NCBI GenBank assembly: GCA_020720185.1
Contig: DYPB01000064.1
Coordinates: 1 to 6,828 of the forward strand
Length of the DNA: 6,828 nucleotides
Reading direction: 5' to 3'
From: Flavobacterium psychrophilum
GTDB taxonomy: Bacteria; Bacteroidota; Bacteroidia; Flavobacteriales; Flavobacteriaceae
Part shown: piece by piece, positions 5,723-6,828 of the stretch
Layout of the letters: the number at the start of each line of letters is the position of its first letter
How positions within the stretch are numbered: the stretch's first letter is position 1
Program-made: the position numbers and the translations under genes
Notes under the pieces: model-generated
The model's database searches: none
What the model was told of the DNA's origin: nothing
Seen by the model: the letters and a program-made list of their open reading frames with translations, nothing else

Positions 5723-6727
5723 TTGAAAGCAACCTATCACAAATACATTTTACAATTCAAAAACCCATCAGGAACCTCCCGGGGAGTATTATTAGAAAAA
5801 GAATCATGGTTTATCAATCTCGAAAATAATGGTAAAAAAGGCATTGGCGAATGTAGTCTATTAAAAGGATTGAGCATTGACGATAGACCCGATTATGAAC
5901 AAAAATTACAGTGGACCTGCAACAATATTCATCTTGGAGTTGAAGAACTTTGGAATCAATTAATCGAATTTCCTTCCATTCAATTTGGGCTCGAAATGGC
6001 TTTCAAATCATTAGAAGTCAATAATTTAGATATTCTTTTTCCGTCAAGTTTTACCGCTGGAAAAACATCAATTCCAATAAATGGCTTGGTTTGGATGGGA
6101 GATAAAAATTTTATGTTAAACCAAATTAAAGATAAAATTGCAAGTGGTTTTAGTTGTATCAAAATAAAAATTGGAGCAATAAATTTTAACGACGAATTGA
6201 ATTTAATTAAATTTATCAGACAAAACTTCGATTCGAATCAAATAGAAATTCGGCTCGATGCCAATGGTGCTTTTGACAACAAAACGGCATTAGAAAAATT
6301 AATCCAATTATCCCAATTTCAAATACATAGCATTGAACAACCTCTTAAAAAGGGAAGTGATTTTTATCCTGAAATTTGTAAAAAATCGCCCATTCCAATT
6401 GCTTTAGACGAAGAACTAATTGGCATATTCACATTAACAGAAAAAGAAAAATTATTAGAACAAATAAAACCACAATATATAATACTGAAACCCAGTTTTA
6501 TAGGCGGTTTTAAAGGAACAAAACAATGGATTAACCTTGCCGAAAAGTTTGAAATAAATTGGTGGATAACATCAGCATTAGAAAGCAACATTGGCTTGAC
6601 CGCCATTGCACAATGGACTTTTTTGCAAGAAAATAAATTGCCACAAGGGCTTGGAACAGGCGGTTTATATACTAATAATTTCAAAACAAATTTGAATATA
6701 AAAAATGGAGAACTATGGTTTGAATAA
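5723..6727 (+). CDS. menC: o-Succinylbenzoate synthase
   Basis: This cytoplasmic enzyme of the enolase superfamily dehydrates SHCHC to o-succinylbenzoate in menaquinone synthesis. Its 334 residues fit the Bacteroidota form. The capping domain covers about 1-100, with NPSGTSRG (14-21) and GIGECSLLKGLSIDDRPDY (40-58). The barrel follows. It has catalytic Lys147/Lys149 in IKIKIG, metal ligands Asp179 (RLDANGAF), Glu205 (SIEQPL) and Asp229 (ALDEEL), and the second catalytic Lys256 (ILKPSFIGG). All expected active-site residues are present. The start is TTG at 5723-5725 giving MKATYHKY, typical of the family; no ATG precedes it in frame within the gap. It may have its own promoter (5570-5600). Menaquinone is the usual respiratory quinone in this phylum, which ties the gene to the oxidase genes upstream. 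Confidence 0.95.
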   Translation: MKATYHKYILQFKNPSGTSRGVLLEKESWFINLENNGKKGIGECSLLKGLSIDDRPDYEQKLQWTCNNIHLGVEELWNQLIEFPSIQFGLEMAFKSLEVNNLDILFPSSFTAGKTSIPINGLVWMGDKNFMLNQIKDKIASGFSCIKIKIGAINFNDELNLIKFIRQNFDSNQIEIRLDANGAFDNKTALEKLIQLSQFQIHSIEQPLKKGSDFYPEICKKSPIPIALDEELIGIFTLTEKEKLLEQIKPQYIILKPSFIGGFKGTKQWINLAEKFEINWWITSALESNIGLTAIAQWTFLQENKLPQGLGTGGLYTNNFKTNLNIKNGELWFE

Positions 6728-6751
6728 ATTTTAAAAAAAATAGTACTTTTG
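6719..6751 (+). promoter_or_regulatory. Promoter for the gene downstream of menC
   Basis: TTTG (6719-6722), 21 bases, then TACTTTTG (6744-6751): both elements match the Bacteroidota consensus. The -33 element lies in the last codons of menC (TTT GAA TAA). Transcription would start near 6758. No terminator hairpin is seen after menC, so the next gene may receive transcripts both from menC and from this promoter. Confidence 0.65.
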
Positions 6752-6762
6752 GAATTTTATAA

Positions 6763-6828
6763 TCAACAATAAAAAAACTATCAACAGTAGACGGCTATCT
6801 TGCAAAAGGAATTATTGAAGAACATCAG
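6763..6828 (+). CDS. Possible N-terminus of an unidentified gene (partial, start unclear)
   Basis: Behind the promoter at 6719-6751, the first forward frame is open from 6763 to the window edge and would read KKLSTVDGYLAKGIIEEHQ near its N-terminus. It has no ATG, GTG or TTG. The only near-cognate start in A-rich context is ATA at 6769, 17 bases after the -7 box, close to the 19 bases at cyoE. A rival is the second frame, open from 6791, with TTG at 6800 or 6815. The latter gives TTG-AAG-AAC-ATC behind AAAGGA and resembles the TTG-AAA starts of three other genes here. I cannot choose between them and do not recognise either peptide. Confidence 0.3.

Noticed and set aside
1..6828. CRISPR array, toxin-antitoxin pair, phage or defence genes
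   Set aside because: No regularly spaced repeats and no small paired or defence-type genes were found; nearly all coding space is taken by known housekeeping families.

Overview
The window looks like a piece of a low-GC Bacteroidota chromosome, most likely from the class Flavobacteriia. Three things point there. The proteins have the flavobacterial form of their families: a short five-helix cytochrome oxidase subunit III, an Mrp ATPase without CxxC, and a DUF58 protein without membrane anchors. Several promoters fit the Bacteroidota pattern (TTTG or TTG, 19-21 bases, TAnnTTTG). Starts are set in A-rich sequence rather than behind clear Shine-Dalgarno sites. No phage, CRISPR or defence genes were seen, and I found no convincing new system. 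It is a housekeeping region with some regulatory and junction details worth checking.

Left part (1-482): a possible C-terminal scrap of a rightward gene ends at 49. A gene-free stretch with inverted repeats and hairpins follows, then a leftward tRNA-Asp(GTC) with its own promoter and a likely terminator.

Leftward operon (520-2034): a nine-cysteine DUF3109 protein is followed after 15 bases by a DUF58 protein with a von Willebrand A-like metal site. Neither has a firmly known function. The operon is driven from a divergent intergenic region (2035-2161) that also carries the promoter of the rightward genes.

Rightward genes (2162-6727): cyoE/ctaB (heme O synthase) overlaps cytochrome oxidase subunit III by 4 bases. 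Next come pyrH (UMP kinase), mrp (P-loop ATPase for Fe-S cluster handling) and, after a 181-base gap, menC (o-succinylbenzoate synthase of menaquinone synthesis). Heme O/A synthesis, oxidase assembly, Fe-S maturation and menaquinone all serve aerobic respiration; pyrH is the exception. A good promoter across the menC stop codon fires into a gene that runs off the right edge.

Three of the seven complete genes start with TTG, each as TTG-AAA. A GC-richer block between mrp and menC may be a relic of an insertion or a leader region.
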